64,000 nucleotides of DNA from Trifolium pratense (GCF_020283565.1 NC_060063.1:2294001-2358000), one strand, 5' to 3'. Counted from the stretch's first letter, positions 34,022-45,571 are shown. The notes: generated by a model from the sequence alone, not told the origin. Numbers and translations: made by a program.

Positions 34022-34794
34022 TCTATATATATAAATCTTAGATAGTTGTTGAATTGACTATCTAAATCCTAATTCACATCATCCACTTAAATCAATAAAA
34101 ATCTTTCATTTAGCCACATCACCCACTTACATTTATTTAATGTGTGGTACTAATTGTTGTTGTTGTTATTATTATTATTATTATTGTTGTTTTTGGGTTA
34201 CTATTCACTTTAATTTTTTTTGTTCAATTTATTATTTTTGGTACAAAATAGTTAATACTTTTGTTGATAATCTTTTGTCCAATCTTTGTGCATATATGGA
34301 GTTGGTCGATTGTCAAGACTATTTACTGATAATTTTGGTATGCAAATTCATTGTCACATTCTTTTGGTTGATCCAAATAAAATTCAATTTGAATTGTTAG
34401 TAAAAAAAATAGATAAAATAAAATTTACTGATGGTTTGCATGCTTTGCGTGATTTTTATCATATTCGATTTTGAGTACAAGTTAAGTTGGTTTATCTTTG
34501 TCCCAATATGTTTCAAATTAATATAAATGACAGATTCGATAATGAAGTAGTTTATCCAACTCATAATCCTCCAATGAGATTTATAATACAAAAAAACTTA
34601 TTATGTTTCAACATCAATTTTTTCTCATTTAGATAATTTCTATTGTTATTATTATTATTATTTTGATAATACATATTGTTTCGATTTTAAAATTATTACC
34701 TATACAAATAATTTATTACCTATACAAATAATTTTTTGATATTATAGTATAAAACAACGCATAAGACACGTGCATTGCACGGATAATCGTCTAG
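34022..34794 (+). mobile_element. Non-autonomous Helitron abutting the previous one
   Basis: It begins TCTATATATATAAATCTTAG (34022) after an A and ends with an ACGTGCATTGCACG-type hairpin, spacer and CTAG (34791-34794) before a T, fulfilling Helitron A^T insertion. Only TA separates it from the upstream Helitron's CTAG. The same 5' terminus occurs in the minus-strand Helitron ending at 53741. No gene inside. Confidence 0.85.
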
Positions 34795-34952
34795 TTATTA
34801 TAAATGATGGAGTAGTTGAACTGAAGTAACTTAAAATCAAGGTTATTTTAGGATTTTCAATAGAAATATCAATTGAAATTAACACAAAAATATTTCTCTT
34901 TAATAAGTGTGCAAAAGAGAATATTGTCTTATAAATGTGGTCGGAGGGAGTA

Positions 34953-35806
34953 TGTGTTTTACATTTCAGATTCTAAAATTCAGATGCTTAACTTACATGT
35001 AATTTTTTTTTTTTTTAATTTACGTCCATATTTTAAAATTTAAACGTAAATTTTTATTCTATTTAATTCTTTAATATCAATGTAGTGACAAAAAATAATA
35101 GTGGGAGACAGAACCAAAACAAACATGCCCCTATTTATTACCGGAATCGAGAAAAATATATAAAACTAAAATTGATAAATATAGTTGAGTTCCATTCCAT
35201 TGTTTGCATTTACACAAAACAAGCTGACACATTACTCTGACCTCAACCCGATATTTCACTTTCACTGTGTAAAAAAGTTTTATTGAGTTGTGTTGCTCAA
35301 TCTATTTATTTATTCATATTTCTGTATTGGGGAGGGGCCACAGTCACTCTAGCTAGAAAAATATTAAATATTTATACGGTCATTTAAGTTTATTATTTAG
35401 TCACACTCATAAAAATATTAGTATTTAATTATTTTTCTATTTAAGTTTATTATTTAGTGACACTCATAAAAATTTAGTGCTTTTTTTCTGCTCCTTCAAA
35501 AAAAAAATATTATACTTTTTATTAAAGATATGTGTTATTAAATGTTTGTGTCCATCTAAATTTTACATGTGGTCAAAACTGAATGCAAATTTTTAATCGC
35601 AAAATTGTGTACGAATATGGATTCTCTTCTGCGGATATGGTAAAATGTAAACCTGAACCCTACAAATTCCCCTCAAATGAATTTGTTTGTGAGTGGTATT
35701 ATGGTTTAAGAGCTAAAATCTCATTGAAAGAATAAATAATCGTTATCCATTACATGCAATTTTGACTATATGCAATCTGAATTTAAAATCCTACATAATA
35801 TCTATG
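34953..35806. other. Intergenic
   Basis: AT-rich. A short duplicated phrase (TTTAAGTTTATTATTTAGT, at about 35384 and 35440) is the only structure seen. Confidence 0.4.
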
Positions 35807-36552
35807 GGCTTGTTTGTTTCAGATTTTGCAACAAAATAATTTATTTTTCTCAAAAAAAAATTAATTTTTTTTATCTTACTTGTGTTTGTAGATTTAAAAA
35901 AAAAATCATTTTTTTAATCAAAATGTGACGCAGTACGGAAGTGTGAAGGAAAATCAATCGCTAATCCTATAATAAAACACAGGTTCGCAAGCGACAAACC
36001 TGTTAGATAAGGCTCTGGAATCCACCAGATTTCCGGAATCCACCATAAAGAGTAACTAATCTAGAATCCACTAGACTTTCGGAATCCACCAGAAGGAGTA
36101 ATTTGGAATCCACAAAATTTGAGAAAAATCTCTGTATTTTTATTAAATCAAAAGGTTCCTTCAAGGCTACAATAATTTAGCTTAAATAGGAGTGAAAAAT
36201 AAAATTAACAAATCTCCTAAAAGATTGTAAAAATAAAAACAACAAACCTAGCTAAATAAAAATTACAAATCTACCTAAAATATAAAAATAACTAACCTAG
36301 GTGAAATATAAAAATAAGAAATCAATCTAAAATATAATAACACTAAATCTAACTAAAATAATAATATACAGAAGAAATCCTCCTACATCAAAATGAGAAT
36401 ATATTTTCAATAGATTTTATCAAAATCTATTTTTTTTAACCATTCATCATCCCTCACCATCTTCAAAAAATAGATTTTAATGATTGTAAACAAACGACAA
36501 ATAGCTTTAGATATTTTCAAAATCTCTACAAAAAAATGTCAAACAAACATGC
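35807..36552. mobile_element. MITE (GCTTGTTTGTTT TIR) carrying a solo LTR
   Basis: The left end GGCTTGTTTGTTTCAGATTT and right end (reverse complement GCGCATGTTTGTTTGACA) are imperfect TIRs. The MITE body resumes after the LTR at 36394 with AATATATTTTCAATAGATTT. It is hAT-like in style, with no clear TSD. Confidence 0.55.
35924..36387 (-). mobile_element. Solo LTR (464 bp), minus orientation
   Basis: TGTGACGCAG...TCCTACA in plus orientation, flanked by TCAAAA on both sides (35918-35923 and 36388-36393). On the minus strand it starts TGTAGGAGGATTTCTTCTG and has a TATTTAAG TATA-like box (36181-36188). Near its end it has five repeats of a GGAATCCACYAR unit (36016-36120 on plus). No internal domain remains. 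Confidence 0.85.
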
Positions 36553-36909
36553 GCTATAGCATAGAGAATGAATTCTCTCGAGTGGAAAAATAAATTGAGG
36601 AAATAATGTGGAATATAGATCATTAATCACAAATATAAAATAATATTTAAATCTAAAAGAAATTAAAAAAAATTGATTGATGATTAAGATATGAAAATCC
36701 AGAAAAATTAAGGAAAATAATTTGAGAGGATCCATTCTCGTTATTAAAGTATGTAATAATTTTGTACCAATATATATATTTTTAATAAATAAATTGTACA
36801 CTATATTCTAGACCCTACACAGTGAAACAAGTACCGTTGCTTTTGTCTGATTCTGAAAAGCAAGAAAACAAGAAGAAGTAGCTTCACTCTCTCCACAGCA
36901 GTGAGAACA
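36553..36909 (+). promoter_or_regulatory. Upstream region of the GH17 gene
   Basis: About 360 bp between the MITE and the start codon. It includes a TATATATATT stretch at about 36770-36780, a possible TATA box some 130 bp before the ATG. Confidence 0.4.
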
Positions 36910-39904
36910 ATGGCAAGAAGAGGGTTTTGGTTCATCTTAGTTGTTGCATCTGTTTTGCTTATGCTTCTTGGTTTGTACTTCTTTCTAGCACATTGCATCT
37001 TCTTTATGATCTCTTTCTCTATGTAGTTTTTATGTTTTGTGTTTATAAGTACTTTTTGTTTCATGTATCTTTTGTTTGTTAATGTCACTATTTTCTCATA
37101 ACTATATCTTCTTTCACTTTCATAATCTCTCTATGTTGGAAGTACTTTTGTTTCATGTATCTTTTGGTGTTTATAAGTACTTTTCTAAGTTTAGAACTAG
37201 AAAGATAGGTTAAAGTTTAACTTTTTTGAAAAAAATTAGTGAATAATCTTTTAAAATGGAGTATGGTATTGCTAATGTTGTTCTTTCTTAGACATCAATT
37301 TCGTTAATTAGCTTGCATAATCAATTTCTGTTGATTTGGATCTAACTTGTCTAACCATCATTAACCAACTACTTTGTCCTTGTTTTGATATGTGTAACAC
37401 CTATGCATGTCAGACACTTAGGTTGAAGGTGGTTCTGACTTCTGAGTGTCTCAAATATGTTGATGTCCAACATTTGTAGGACACATACACGTGTCGTTAC
37501 ATTCAATGACTTTTTGTTTCTTGAATTATTACTCGTGTGTTAGTGTCAATGTTGGTGTCGTGTCTGGGTATTGTCGTTGTCACAGGGTTTAGGGTTCCGA
37601 GTGTCTCAAACACGTTGATGTCCAACACTCGTAGGACACACATACACGTGTGGTTACATTCAATCACTTTTAGTTTCACAAATTATTACTGGTGTGTACG
37701 TGTCAATGTTGGTGTCGTGTCTGGTGCAAGGGGGGTTTGTGCCGGTATTCATAGGGTTTAGGGTGTAACTCATATTTGAGGGATTATGTGGTGATTTTGC
37801 AAAAAAAGGGATGATTTTTCGTTGTTTCAGCATAAGTTGTTTCACTTTAAACTTATTTTCAACCAAAACCAATTTGCATAGTCAAAATAATAAAAAATCT
37901 GAATTTGTAAATGAGTTCCCTCTATTGTGATTCTTATTTCTTTTAATTAACCTCTATGAAATTTTTGTCAGATTGTTGCCATGGAAGTTTTGTTGGAATT
38001 TGCTATGGAAGAAATGCTGATGACCTACCTCCACCTGATAAGGTATCACAGTTGGTTCAAGATCACAAAATCAAATATGTCAGAATCTATGATTCTAACA
38101 TACAAGTTCTAAAGTCCTTTGCAAACACCGGTGTCGAACTTATGATTGGAATTCCAAATCTAGATTTGCTTCCATTCTCACAGTTCCAAACTAATGCCGA
38201 CACTTGGCTGAGAAATAGCGTCCTTCCTTACTATCCAGCCACTAAAATCACATACATAACTGTCGGCGCTGAAGTCACAGAAAGTCCTGAAAATATTTCC
38301 ACATTGGTCGTACCAGCCATGACTAATGTCCTTGCGGCACTCAAGAAAGCTGGACTTCATAAGAAGATAAAAGTTTCAAGTACGCATTCCCTTGGTGTTT
38401 TGTCTCGATCATTCCCTCCTTCCGCCGGTGCTTTCAATAGCAAGCATGCTCATTTCCTAAAGCCGCTTCTAGAATTTCTTGCGGAAAATCAGTCACCTTT
38501 TATGATTGATCTATATCCTTATTATGCGTACAGAGACTCCTCGAACAAGGTGCCGTTGGACTATGCATTGTTCGAGTCGTCCTCCGAAGTTATTGATCCA
38601 AACACCGGTTTGCTGTATACAAACATGTTTGATGCTCAGATTGATGCAATTTATTTTGCGTTGTCCGGGTTGAATTTCAAAACAATTAAAGTGATGGTAA
38701 CCGAAACAGGTTGGCCTTCGAAAGGTTCGCCCAAGGAGACAGCAGCTACTCCTGATAATGCACAAACATATAATACCAATTTGATAAGACATGTTATCAA
38801 TGAAACTGGTACGCCTGCAAAGCCGGGAGAAGAGCTAGATGTCTACCTTTTTTCGTTGTTTAACGAAAATAGGAAGCCGGGTTTGGAATCAGAGAGGAAC
38901 TGGGGATTATTTTATCCGGACCAAACAAGTGTGTATAGCCTAGATTTCACGGGACGAGGTCCGGTTGACATGACCGCGGATGCAAATGCAACTAGTTCAA
39001 ATGGAACAACATGGTGCATTGCATCAAGTAAAGCCACACAAATGGATTTACAGAATGCGATAAATTGGGCTTGTGGCACTTCTGGCAATGTGGACTGTAC
39101 TGCTATCCAACCTAGTCAGCCTTGTTTTCAGCCGGATAACCTTGTTTCACATGCATCGTACGCTTTTAATAGCTATTACCAGCAAAATGGTGCTTCTGCT
39201 GTTGCCTGTAGTTTTGGAGGGACTGGCGTAATAGTTGATAAGGATCCAAGTATGTTCATATCCTATCACCATTTTCGTTTTTCTTTTTCCTGTTTATTTT
39301 TGTCGTATACTTATCTTCTCGGCATTTATTGCATACTCTTTTTAGGTTTAAATATGTTTTTGGTCCCTGCTTATATATCACTTTGATTTTGGTTGCTGTA
39401 AAAATTTTGTTTTTAATCCTTGCAAATATACAATGTTTTGCTTTTGGTCCTTGCTCTTTTTTCAGTCCTTATAAAATTTCTTCATGTATGAATTGATCCT
39501 ATAACATATGTTCATAGATGAGTTGTTATTGCCGAAGTATTTATTTCTGTAGACTGTTTTGTTTACTAAACAAACTATGTTTTCGATTCTGCAGCCTACG
39601 ACAACTGCATCTACACGAGAACTGGGTATGTTCAGTCCTTGAAATTTTACTTTGTTGGTTTTATTTTAAATGTCCTTGCATGGTTATATTATATACTTCA
39701 ATCATTATTAAGACTGAAGCTGACATTTAAGTTTTTTTTTCTCCACTGTGTTTGTGCAGAACAAACCAAACTTTGGCAAGTAATAATAATACAACAGCCG
39801 CCATATCTTCAACTCCGTCCTCCTCAGACAAAGAAGTTTACACATCGATCTCTACTAGTGCTCTTCTTTTAACCTTCATCCTCTTTCTTTTGGATCTCGT
39901 ATGA
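36910..39904 (+). CDS. Glucan endo-1,3-beta-glucosidase (GH17 with X8 domain, GPI-anchored)
   Basis: Four exons, 36910-36970, 37972-39249, 39595-39625 and 39760-39904, all GT/AG, giving 504 residues. A signal peptide (MARRGFWFILVVASVLLMLL) is encoded in exon 1. The GH17 catalytic domain follows (FVGICYGRNADDLPPPDKVS, YPYYAYRDS, the signature VTETGWPSKG, LFNENRKPG). Next comes the cysteine-rich X8/CBM43 domain (TWCIASSKA, INWACG, CSFGGTG, NCIYTRTG). The tail is Ser/Asn/Thr-rich with a hydrophobic end (ALLLTFILFLLDLV), typical of a GPI anchor. It presumably hydrolyses or binds callose at the cell surface or plasmodesmata; this is inferred from the family. Exon 3 is only 31 nt. Intron 1 holds GTGTCGG-type repeats. 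Confidence 0.93.
37395..37730. repeat. Tandem pair of GTGTCGG-type repeat units in GH17 intron 1
   Basis: Two copies, about 170 bp apart, of a unit with GAGTGTCTCAAA, GTTGATGTCCAACA, GTAGGACACA, ACACGTGTSGTTACATTCAA and GTCAATGTTGGTGTCGTGTC. They are related in inverse orientation to the MITEs at 13801 and 18056. Confidence 0.6.
39350..39480. repeat. Fragment of a GGTCCCT-type element end in GH17 intron 2
   Basis: TTTAAATATGTTTTTGGTCC followed by further TTTTGGTCCTTG phrases resembles one end of a legume TIR element. The other end was not found. Confidence 0.45.
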
Positions 39905-42096
39905 GCCTAACGAGCTCTGTCGACGGCCAAAAAAAGAGGGCAAGCTTTCAATTGTTGAAAAGGCGACATGATTAATTTTTTTTACCATGTTGAGGTATAT
40001 GCTGCTATTGGCATGAAGGACAAGTAATGATTTTAGAAGCTTTTTTAGTAGTGCATTAGACAAATGTAAATTTCTATGAAATGAAACTCAACTACTGTAT
40101 GGAGCAATCTATCTCCTAGTTTTGTATTCCAAGTGATAGGCCAAAACAGCATGATGACCAATATTCTGTGGTTTAGTTTTGTAAGTGTTGCTGCAACTTT
40201 TGAATGTGGAAGTTTAGGTACAGTCTCATGAGTTTCATTTCATGTAGGGGGAATGTTTAACATTGGATTCATATTTTCTAAATTATCAATGCATATTTCA
40301 TTAGTGAAAAATGACAGTTAGTCATCCAAAAGATCTGCGGTATCTGTATTTATTGGAGCAGTGGCTTTCATTTTTTATTCTTTATGTACATGATGAAAGC
40401 GCGTATCTATTTGGCGCATCAAAATTTCAGATTGAAGGAAAATGTGATGTATGGCAAGTTTCGGTATCTGACACTAACATGATACCGACTTATGTAGTTA
40501 CCATAAATTACTTCCATTTCCTTTAATTAATTATTACTGGTGTCCAATGTCAGCCCCGGCAATACTAAAAAAACCTCCATTTTCTTTAGTTATTAGTGAT
40601 TTTGCATTAGATTTTCAAAATTTTGATTGTTGGCTCCGGATCTTCCTCGTTCAGATTATGTATAGTCAAAACTTTAGTGATCCATGAATTGAAAATTAAA
40701 GGTTTTAGTGAGAATATGGAGTTGAATACCCAGCTTTGATTGATTATGAAAGTTACTAACTTCGTATCTGAAGGAGATGCTTCTCATAATATTTCGTTCA
40801 CCCCTTTTTAACACATCCTTGTAGCTTCTTCGTATGTCACATAATTTATGCGTGCAACGATTAGAACATGCATCACATGCGGGATGCAGCTCAACATTTG
40901 AGACCGCTCAAAGACCCTCGACCTTAAGTGTAAACCAGCAAACATTAGATGCAGCATCACTAACCAACAACAATATAATAAAGAAACCATCAGCCTATTA
41001 TTTCTTTTATTTGGATGTTTATCACACCAAGACAATAAACTCATTAGCCTCTATACAAAATCCAGAAACCATGAGAATAATAGTTACAAACATAATGTCA
41101 GAATGAACTAATTACATTAATCTTCTGCTGCCATTGAGTTTGAAATGAAGAAGTATAATAAGTAAATAAAGAAAATCGGTTGGTTGTTAATGGACAATGG
41201 GTTATGTTCTCAAATTGAGCGATATAGCCAGATGACCAAGTATGCTTGAACTGCTTTCCCAGCTGCTTAGCCTTCTCAGCATTTTACCCTGCTAAATGTG
41301 GCCCTCCTGCGCTTGATCTGAGAACCAATGTGCATGAGTCAAAAGTCTGAAGGCTTGTGTGTCATGTGTATGAGCATAATCATTGCATAAAATATAAGTG
41401 TGTGCGTGTGCATGGTTGAGAATGTGAATTAGAGTACCTGTGAATGAGTAAGGTGTATGCTTTGAGGGTGCACCGAAAAATGGTAAATGGCTGAAATTCA
41501 GTGAGGAATTCATATATCGTCGAGACTACTGTGTATAGGTCAATGATATTGAAACAATGAAAGTTAATTGCTACATTTGCAGTGAGTGAAAGTGAAAAAT
41601 GATGCTGTGCAGGATGAGTTATGAGAGTATCCATGCAAGTAAATTAGGCTGAAATAAATTTTATCCCTTTTCATTCAGTGTAAATGCAGTGCTCTACTTG
41701 TATATGCTAACCACCTCTATAGCTTTTTAAAAACGAAATACTAAAATCATGCAGTGCTTATTGAATTTTGTCATGATTATAAAGCATGGATATGCTTTCT
41801 TCATTCTAGAGCCTACAGCAGAGGATTATGACCTACTATGTGATCAAGAGTACTTTATCCTACTCAACTCATCTAAAGACATCATCTTAAACCACAATGC
41901 TTTGGAAGCAAATGACAGGACACTAAAACACAGGCATAGCACCATAGGCCAGTGAGATAAGCATCAAATGCAAATGTGCAGATTAGCAGAAGGAAAAGAT
42001 TGATGCTATGAAAACAAATTGATCATGCATTTCCAACTATTTTATATTAATCACCTGTACATTAACCGATTCGAGAAGATAGTTTTCAAGACCAGC
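39905..42096. other. Convergent intergenic region between GH17 and MED4 genes
   Basis: Contains the 3' ends of both transcription units. No convincing gene or repeat was recognised. The ORFs at 40311 and 40834 look like chance frames. Confidence 0.5.
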
Positions 42097-43308
42097 TCAA
42101 TCTTCATCATCAGTGCTGGCATCATCACTACTATAATCACTACTATCACTTCCTCCAAGATCCAAATTAACTGGTGCCACTTGAATAATTTCTGGCTGCT
42201 TTAGCTGAGGAACATGAGGGCGTAACTGTTGTTCGTCAAATCTTTGTACTGGAAGGGAATCCATAGGAGGCAACGCCACAGGATCCCCTGGTTTCCACCC
42301 AGCTGGGGGTTTAATTGGTATATCAATAGGCAATTGTACAGGCATTCCAGGCTTCCAGCCAGGTGGAATAGTAAAATTTGGGGGTAGCAGTCCTTGAATT
42401 CCAGGCAAATTTGCAAGTGAATTGGTATCCACAGGCTGTAGAGGTGGAGGCTCAATAATAGCCTCAATTGTTTTCTCCTTTGTATCAACTTCTTTGGGTA
42501 ATCCAATATCAAGGTCTGCAAAATTATATAACTGTGAAGCTCTCATTTGCTCGTCTTGCGGTGCAGGTGGAAGTGCACCGCGGAGAGGAGCCTGCCCTGC
42601 TCCAAATTCTGGTGGTGCAAAGGTTGTATAACTTATTCGATGCGCATACGATAATATATCTGACAACTTCAGCTTAGAAGATACTGAAGAGGTAGTCAAA
42701 GAATCATCTTCACTTCCATCTCCTAATTTTAATCTCTTGGTGTTGCTTCGATAATCAGAGTAATCATCAACAAGAATGTCAAGTACCCTCTCAGCATCTT
42801 TGAGTTTGTTGGCAAATGCAAGAAGTGACGAATCTTTTGAGCAAATTTCCTGGTCGATCTTCTGCTTGGCATCTTGTTGATCAAGAATTTCTTGGAGTTC
42901 GGAAACAGCTTCAAAGATTTGGATTTGAAGGATGGAGAAAAGTGAAAGGATTTCTTTGATGGAAGAAGGAGAAGAATCGAGTGATGCAGAAGAATGTGGT
43001 TGGCCTTGGGAAGAAAGGAAGGTTGGGAGTGATCCACGGAATGCACTAACCCAAAGTGACTTGTTGGGTGATACTTCAAAGAGCTTCGAAGATAAGGAAG
43101 CCATTTGAACAAGAAGTGCTTGTGCTCTAGGGAGGGGTGGGAGAAGAGAGAGTAGAGCAGCAGAAGGGGCTGCTGTATGGCGGTCTTGGTGGTGATGAGT
43201 GGTCTGTAAAGGAGGGAGCTTTGGAGGGGTAGGGTTTGGAATCAATGGTGAGTTAGGGTTTGTTAGGCCTAGCCTAGCAGGGGACTGCACAATTTGGTGT
43301 TGAAGCAT
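42097..43308 (-). CDS. MED4: Mediator of RNA polymerase II transcription subunit 4
   Basis: Single-exon CDS of 403 residues. The N-terminus is Pro/His-rich (MLQHQIVQSPARLGLTNPNS). A Med4 core follows with KEILSLFSILQIQIFEAVSE, QEILDQQDAKQKIDQEI, an AFANKLKDAERVLDILVDD coiled coil, LSDILSYAHRISYTTFAPPE and FGAGQAPLRGALPPAPQDEQ. Later come a Pro-rich region with two GWKPG.PV repeats and a very acidic C-terminus (SDSSDYSSDDASTDDED). These fit plant MED4, part of the Mediator middle module in the nucleus. There is no intron in the coding region. A 5' UTR intron is likely, with an acceptor (CACAG) at about 43396 and a donor (AAAG|GTCAAT on the gene strand) at 45226. Confidence 0.95.
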   Translation of the reverse strand: MLQHQIVQSPARLGLTNPNSPLIPNPTPPKLPPLQTTHHHQDRHTAAPSAALLSLLPPLPRAQALLVQMASLSSKLFEVSPNKSLWVSAFRGSLPTFLSSQGQPHSSASLDSSPSSIKEILSLFSILQIQIFEAVSELQEILDQQDAKQKIDQEICSKDSSLLAFANKLKDAERVLDILVDDYSDYRSNTKRLKLGDGSEDDSLTTSSVSSKLKLSDILSYAHRISYTTFAPPEFGAGQAPLRGALPPAPQDEQMRASQLYNFADLDIGLPKEVDTKEKTIEAIIEPPPLQPVDTNSLANLPGIQGLLPPNFTIPPGWKPGMPVQLPIDIPIKPPAGWKPGDPVALPPMDSLPVQRFDEQQLRPHVPQLKQPEIIQVAPVNLDLGGSDSSDYSSDDASTDDED

Positions 43309-43960
43309 TTTGTGTCGATGATTCTTGTGCTTTTTAGTACTCTTCTATATCTCCAATGAAGGGAACATAAGCGCTTGAGGCACCCACTAATTCACCTGTG
43401 CAATAGAATGTATAAGAACAAGCATTCAGTATATTACAACATGCCACCTAAATTATATCCTACTTTTTTTAAGACTAAAATCCAAGACTGAAAGTAAGTA
43501 TATCAATTTATCAAATGACTTATAATATAACCTTGCTGATAAAAAAAGACTTATATATAACCAACCAAGTGCATGAATCCAAGCATAGAAATTGACAGCT
43601 TAGGGAGACATGGATTAAGGCACAGAACAAAGGCAAAGTTACCAGAGTATATAATTACAAAATCCAAGTAGAATTGTCAATTTAGCCCACATCACACGAC
43701 TCAACTATGATCTTGTGAATCAAGTAAAAAATTGTAGCCATAGAAAAGCCCATGGGCCAAAAGGCCCACAAATCCCTGTAGAATAGGCCATTAAATGGGC
43801 CCTAAGTTTTCAAAAAAAGATCCCATCATTAAATTGATTAGCTTAGCCAACACCATATCTCAATCATATTCTGGCACCAATTAGTTTGTTGGTAATAAAT
43901 AATCCTCATCATCCTTTATATTATAGTAAATATGATATGCATATAAAAGATACAACTTAT

Positions 43961-44008
43961 CATACTCAGAGTCATTTTTTTTTTTTGATAAGCATACTCA
44001 GAGTCATT
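43961..44008 (-). repeat. Micro-insertion flanked by 16 bp TSD
   Basis: CATACTCAGAGTCATT is repeated at 43961-43976 and 43993-44008. The 16 bp insert is ten T then GATAAG, that is CTTATC plus poly(A) on minus. The LINE at 60721 ends in the same TTATC-poly(A). Confidence 0.8.
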
Positions 44009-44251
44009 GAATTCACTACCATAAAAATGAAAGATATACAAACATATAACCTACTGATTCATTATGTTCCATGCAGCAACACAATGAGATCACTGAAGGA
44101 CAATTATTTCAAGTCATAGACAAAATGGTCTAGCATCAAAGGACTACACGACCAAGGATGTTCAGATTACAAATGAAAAAAGCAAAGTCACATTCACTTT
44201 AAGAGTCGAGACATAAACTAAGTATCACCATAAAAATTGTAGTCTGGCCAT

Positions 44252-44514
44252 TAATTAGATAATGACATGAACACTTCATTATGTAAATGGAAATATCAAA
44301 TTCTCATACACGTGACTTCATTTTTTCAATGGCCTTTTCTATGCCAAACACTTTTCCTTAAAATCTGACAACTCCTTCGCATTGTGAAGGAGTGATCAGC
44401 TTTTAAGGAAAGTATGCATGCCATAAAAAAGGCCATGGAAAAAATGAAGGGACGTGTACGAGAATTTGAGGTTTCCATTTGCGAAATGAAGTGTTCATGT
44501 CATTATTTAATTAG
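44252..44514. repeat. Long near-perfect palindrome (foldback element), about 260 bp
   Basis: Arms of about 125 nt share ATAATGACATGAACACTTCA, TCAAATTCTC, CTTCATTTTTTC and ATGGCCTTTT in inverted order. The centre is CTCCTTCGCATTGTGAAGGAG. No coding content. Confidence 0.8.
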
Positions 44515-44584
44515 GGGCAGCCAATGCACAAGGCTCCCATCAAGTGGAGTCCGGGGAGAGTAGATCTCATCTTTGTAGCCTTGC

Positions 44585-44665
44585 CCTATGAAACACCGAC
44601 GCAAACACAGACACAACTTCAACACTGACACATGGACAACGACAATAATTTAAAAACATGAAAGT
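44585..44665. repeat. Partial GTGTCGG-family MITE
   Basis: ATGAAACACCGACGCAAACA, CTTCAACACTGACACATGG and GACAATAATTTAAAAACATG match the left half of the copies at 13801 and 18056. The right half is absent, cut by a SINE. Confidence 0.6.
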
Positions 44666-44762
44666 GGTTGGTCTTATACCCGCAACTAGAGATGAATTTA
44701 AAGGATTTGAACCCCCGACTCCCCGGTCACAAAGCCACAACCTTACCGTTACACCAAAGCAT
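44665..44762 (-). mobile_element. tRNA-derived SINE
   Basis: On the minus strand it reads TTTGGTGTAACGGTAAGG (box A-like), GTCGGGGGTTCAAATCC (box B), then TTTAAATTCATC and a non-tRNA tail. There is no acceptor-stem pairing, so it is not a tRNA gene. Confidence 0.6.
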
Positions 44763-45521
44763 TATCGGTTATAATACAACGCAGAAACTAAAAGAAAACT
44801 ATGCCTATAATTTATTATTCATTAATTTTATTCTCAGTTATAATGAAACAGCAAAAACTAAAGAAAACTATGCCAGTAGTTTATTATTCATTAATTTTTT
44901 TCCCATTCAAATTCAAACTGATATAAGAAAAAGTCTCTCCACAATTAATCACTATTCATTTTTTCAAATTAGGTTTTCCTAATTATAAAACACACAATAT
45001 TCACATAGATCAACAAAAATCCAATCACATAATTCTCAAAACATGCACACAAAGTGTAACTTTATAATTTTCACTTACGAAAAACTATAAAGTTTCAAAT
45101 TTTCTAACTACACATAAACATAATCAAACACAACTAGAAACAAATAATTATAAGGGATTATAGGGTTTATGTAAATGAAAAATTACAAAAAAAAAAATGG
45201 TATAAGAAAAGGAATGAAAATTGACCTTTGGTTTGATTGTTTCAGAATGAGAAGAAGCTCCGTAGAAGTTGGTGACGGTTGGCGACGGCGGTGGAGTGGA
45301 GAATTGGGGATAAAAGGCGAAACCTTTTGTCACAAACTACAGATTCAATGCGTCACAACGGTGGCAGAGACAAAGAAACAGAGTAAAAGAGTTTAAGTTT
45401 TCAACATGTCATAGTTTTTTTATTTGGACTGAATAAAATTGTGTTTTTTTGATGTAAAAAAAGTTTTTTCTTCTAAAAATAATTACTATTATTAAATTTT
45501 ATTTCTCCAAAAAATTATTTT

Positions 45522-45571
45522 AAGTATATAGTTATAGTTTTTGCTTCAAAAAAAAAAGTATATAGTTATAG
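45522..45571 (+). repeat. Micro-insertion flanked by 16 bp TSD
   Basis: AAGTATATAGTTATAG is repeated at 45522-45537 and 45556-45571. The 18 bp insert is TTTTTGCTTC plus A run. Confidence 0.8.

Larger units (their letters stand above)
31265..34950. mobile_element. Stowaway-type MITE split by two Helitrons
   Basis: The left end CTCCCTCCGGCCTTATTTAT and right end (reverse complement CTCCCTCCGACCACATTTAT) are TIRs, each flanked by TA (31263-31264, 34951-34952), as for Stowaway/Tc1-mariner MITEs. MITE sequence resumes at 34795 after the Helitrons. A segment of about 70 bp (TATTATAGATGATGAAGTAG...) is present both left (31627-31691) and right (34796-34866) of them, so the MITE had a tandem duplication. 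Confidence 0.75.
43309..45370 (-). other. Inferred MED4 5' UTR exons and leader intron
   Basis: On the gene strand 45370-45226 reads as a leader exon ending CCAAAG followed by GTCAAT. 43395-43309 reads as the second leader part after a CTATTGCACAG acceptor. The intron contains a foldback, SINE and other repeats listed separately. This is inferred from splice-site appearance and conserved distance only. Confidence 0.4.

Noticed and set aside
36010..36120. CRISPR-like short repeats
   Set aside because: The GGAATCCAC units are irregularly spaced within a plant solo LTR; CRISPR arrays are not expected in a plant nuclear genome.
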